DNA of 54,348 nt from Beijerinckiaceae bacterium (GTDB lineage Bacteria; Pseudomonadota; Alphaproteobacteria; Rhizobiales; Beijerinckiaceae): the NCBI GenBank assembly GCA_009773635.1, contig WSYC01000004.1:1-54348 (forward strand), in the 5' to 3' direction. Positions 51,796-54,348 of this stretch are shown in pieces. Within the stretch, counting starts at the first letter, position 1. Each line of letters starts with the position of its first letter. Position numbers and translations under genes: made by a program. The notes below the pieces were generated by a model. That model had not been told where the DNA came from and ran no database searches. It worked only from the letters and a program-made list of their open reading frames with translations.

Positions 51796-54348
51796 ATGTC
51801 TGATTCCACGCCGTTCGATTATTCGAAGACGCTCTTCCTGCCTGAAACCGAATTCCCCATGCGCGCCGGCCTGCCGCAGAAGGAGCCGGAGATTCTCGCC
51901 CGCTGGGAGAAGATCGACCTCTACACGCGCATCCGCGTTGCCGCGAAGGGCAAGCCGAAATTCGTGCTGCACGATGGCCCTCCCTATGCCAACGGCAACA
52001 TCCATATCGGCCATTCGCTCAACAAGATCCTGAAGGATCTGGTGACGCGCAGCCAATCGATGCTCGGATTTGATTCGAACTACGTGCCGGGCTGGGATTG
52101 CCACGGTCTTCCCATCGAATGGAAGATCGAGGAAGAATATCGCGCCAAGGGCAAGGCGAAGCCGGACCTGTCATCGGGCGCGGCAATCAACGCCTTCCGT
52201 GCCGAGTGCCGGGCCTATGCGACGCATTGGCTCAACGTGCAGCGCGAGGAATTCAAGCGCCTCGGCGTCACCGGCGACTGGAAGAACCCCTACCAGACCA
52301 TGACCTTCCCCGCGGAAGCGCAAATCGCCCGCGAGATCATGAAGTTCAAGGATAACGGCCTTCTTTATCGTGGCTCGAAGCCGGTGATGTGGTCTGTCGC
52401 CGAGAAGACCGCGCTCGCGGAAGCGGAGATCGAATACCACGACCACCAGAGCGACATGGTGTGGGTGAAGTTTCCGGTGAATCTACCCGAGAACTGGGCT
52501 CCACCTGCACGATTCACAAAACGAGATGGATCAGACTCAAACACAGCGGCGGTCAACCAGTTTCAAGCACTTCAAGTTGGGCTGCGTAGAGCGTTTGTCG
52601 TAATTTGGACAACGACTCCTTGGACTTTGCCGGGGAACCGCGCGATTGCTTATTCTCAGAAAATCGCCTGCCAAGAAATTGGCTACGGTCTCTATGAGGT
52701 GGTGAGCAACGAGCGTGACTTCGGGCCGAGTGTTGGTGAAATTTATATAATTGCCGACAAACTTGCTGAGGCAGTCGCGCAGTCAGCAAAGATCGGTCTT
52801 GAAAAGAAAGCGAGTGTTCCTGATTCGATTTTTAAGGATATCACCTGCGCCCACCCACTCGCCTCGCTAGGCTACGACTTCGACGTCCCCCTGCTCGATG
52901 GCGATCACGTCACCGATGATGCGGGCACGGGCTTTGTCCACACCGCGCCGGGCCATGGCCGCGAGGATTTTGAAATCTGGATGAACGCAGGCACGCAGAA
53001 AATGTTGCGTGACCGGCATATCCCAACCGAAATCCCCTTCACCGTCGATGACGACAGCGTTTACACCACTCAGGCGCCGGGCTTTGAGGGCAAGCGCGTC
53101 ATCAAGGAAAACGGCGACAAGGGCGATGCCAACGAGGCCGTGATCGCGGCGCTGATCGCAGCGAATGCGCTCGTCGCGCGCGGCCGCCTCAAGCACCAGT
53201 ATCCGCATTCGTGGCGCTCGAAAAAGCCGGTGATCTTCCGCAACACGCCGCAGTGGTTCATCGCCATGGACAAGCCGTTCAGGGTCGAGGGCCTTGCCGG
53301 CGAGTTTTCGCTGCGTCAGCGCGCCTTCGATGCCATCGCGAAAACCGAATGGGTGCCCGCAACAGGTGAGAACCGCATCCGCGGCATGGTCGAGAACAAG
53401 CCCGATTGGGTGATGTCGCGCCAGCGCGCCTGGGGCGTGCCGATCACCGTGTTCGTGCATCGCGAAACCAAGGAACTCCTCAACGACAAACGCGTCGATG
53501 CTGCCATCGCGGAGGCCTTCGAGGCGGAGGGCGCGGATGCCTGGTTCGCGGAAGGCGCGCGCGAGCGTTTCCTTGCGTCCTTCGTTCCGAACCCCGGCGA
53601 TTACGAGATGGTGACCGACGTGCTCGACGTCTGGTTCGATTCGGGCTCGACGCATACCTATGTCCTCGAAGACCCCAGGAACTTCCCCACGCTCGCCGGC
53701 ATCCACCGTCAGGTCGACGGCGGCAAGGACCGGGTGATGTATCTCGAAGGTTCGGACCAGCATCGCGGCTGGTTCCAGTCGTCCCTCCTCGAAAGCTGTG
53801 GCACGCGCGGTCGCGCGCCGTTTGATGTCGTGCTGACGCATGGCTTCACGATGGACGAGAAGGGGCAGAAAATGTCCAAGTCCCTCGGAAACGTTGTCGC
53901 GCCGCAGAAGGTGATTTCGGAATCGGGCGCGGATATCCTCCGGCTCTGGGTGGCCTCTGTCGATTATTCCGATGACCAGCGCATCGGGCCGGAAATCCTC
54001 AAGAGCATGCAGGAGATGTATCGCAAACTGCGCAACACCCTGCGCTGGATGCTGGGTGCTCTCAAGCATTTTGATGGTACGCCGGTCGCAGCATCGGCAA
54101 TGCCCGAGCTTGAGCGGCTGATGCTGCATCGCCTCGCCGAGCTCGATCCGGTGATCCGGGGCGCGTATGAGGCCTACGATTACCGCAAGGTCGTCACCGA
54201 GCTGTCGGCGTTCATGAACACGGAACTCTCGGCGTTCTACTTCGATATCCGCAAGGATACGCTCTATTGCGACCCGGCTTCCAGCCTCAAGCGCAAGGCC
54301 GCGCTGAGCGTGGTGGATCGCCTCTGCGATACGCTGACGAAGTGGCTC
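51796..54348 (+). CDS. ileS: Isoleucyl-tRNA synthetase, 3' end outside the window, with a low-GC internal segment
   Basis: 851 codons are visible, open to the last base. It is a class I synthetase: H-I-G-H in G-N-I-H-I-G-H-S-L and K-M-S-K-S in [10 protein letters not shown] are intact. The CP1 editing domain has [11 protein letters not shown] (about 271-281) and [12 protein letters not shown]. Between about 52490 and 52865 (residues 231-357) GC falls to about 50% by hand count and codons such as AGA, CGA, ATA, TTG and GTA appear. The reading frame continues and family residues are kept. The start ATG 51796 begins [16 protein letters not shown]. Confidence 0.97.
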   Translation, partial: MSDSTPFDYSKTLFLPETEFPMRAGLPQKEPEILARWEKIDLYTRIRVAAKGKPKFVLHDGPPYANGNIHIGHSLNKILKDLVTRSQSMLGFDSNYVPGWDCHGLPIEWKIEEEYRAKGKAKPDLSSGAAINAFRAECRAYATHWLNVQREEFKRLGVTGDWKNPYQTMTFPAEAQIAREIMKFKDNGLLYRGSKPVMWSVAEKTALAEAEIEYHDHQSDMVWVKFPVNLPENWAPPARFTKRDGSDSNTAAVNQFQALQVGLRRAFVVIWTTTPWTLPGNRAIAYSQKIACQEIGYGLYEVVSNERDFGPSVGEIYIIADKLAEAVAQSAKIGLEKKASVPDSIFKDITCAHPLASLGYDFDVPLLDGDHVTDDAGTGFVHTAPGHGREDFEIWMNAGTQKMLRDRHIPTEIPFTVDDDSVYTTQAPGFEGKRVIKENGDKGDANEAVIAALIAANALVARGRLKHQYPHSWRSKKPVIFRNTPQWFIAMDKPFRVEGLAGEFSLRQRAFDAIAKTEWVPATGENRIRGMVENKPDWVMSRQRAWGVPITVFVHRETKELLNDKRVDAAIAEAFEAEGADAWFAEGARERFLASFVPNPGDYEMVTDVLDVWFDSGSTHTYVLEDPRNFPTLAGIHRQVDGGKDRVMYLEGSDQHRGWFQSSLLESCGTRGRAPFDVVLTHGFTMDEKGQKMSKSLGNVVAPQKVISESGADILRLWVASVDYSDDQRIGPEILKSMQEMYRKLRNTLRWMLGALKHFDGTPVAASAMPELERLMLHRLAELDPVIRGAYEAYDYRKVVTELSAFMNTELSAFYFDIRKDTLYCDPASSLKRKAALSVVDRLCDTLTKWL

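Overview
The window looks like a chromosomal segment of a high-GC alphaproteobacterium of the order Hyphomicrobiales (Rhizobiales). The pointers are the Usg and DUF4170 families, a ScfR-type regulator divergent from isocitrate lyase, the hisS-hisZ-hisG cluster, the HAD-ribF-ileS order, NasS/NasT control of nitrate assimilation, and a TipF-like protein. The family or genus cannot be fixed from the sequence alone. Almost everything is compact, intact, chromosomal-type coding sequence. Mobile DNA is limited to the tail of an IS5-like element at the left edge and two short palindromic intergenic repeats. No rRNA, tRNA or CRISPR array was found.

Left third (1-21 kb): lepA, a split YeeE/YedE sulfur-type transporter, transaldolase, then the divergent regulator/isocitrate lyase pair (scfR/aceA) with tandem TTTACAA boxes between them. 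These are followed by DUF4170, glutaminase, Usg, a CDF metal exporter that starts at TTG, hemN behind an FNR-type box, a nitroreductase, an O-antigen-ligase-like membrane protein and an M20 amidohydrolase. A tight otnK-otnC-mgsA set would turn a C4 sugar acid into DHAP and then methylglyoxal. A cold-shock gene, an IF-1 with a long tail, ribokinase and a GST complete this part.

Centre (21-35 kb): a complete assimilatory nitrate module, all on the minus strand. nasT-nasS (ANTAR antiterminator and cytoplasmic nitrate sensor) lie upstream of nrtA-nrtB-nrtD (uptake), nirB-nirD (nitrite reductase), nasA (nitrate reductase) and cysG (siroheme for NirB). The 365-bp gap between nasS and nrtA holds a near-perfect sigma-54 promoter, two candidate hexaloop hairpins and an intrinsic terminator that overlaps the second hairpin. 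That is the layout expected for NasT-dependent antitermination. An ECF sigma/RskA-type anti-sigma pair diverges from nasT.

Right third (35-54 kb): an atypical SDR with an RraA-like protein; 4-hydroxyphenylpyruvate dioxygenase divergent from an Lrp-type regulator with a perfect FNR/FixK palindrome between them; an SbmA/YddA-type ABC protein; hisG-hisZ-hisS; an omega-amino-acid aminotransferase next to a small ORF resembling only the cap part of phosphonoacetaldehyde hydrolase; a copper-chaperone-like protein; RidA; a TipF-like degenerate EAL protein; a HAD phosphatase; CheY; ribF; and ileS, cut by the window end. Both hisS and ileS carry an internal, in-frame patch of clearly lower GC and different codon use, which I regard as the most unusual compositional signal here.
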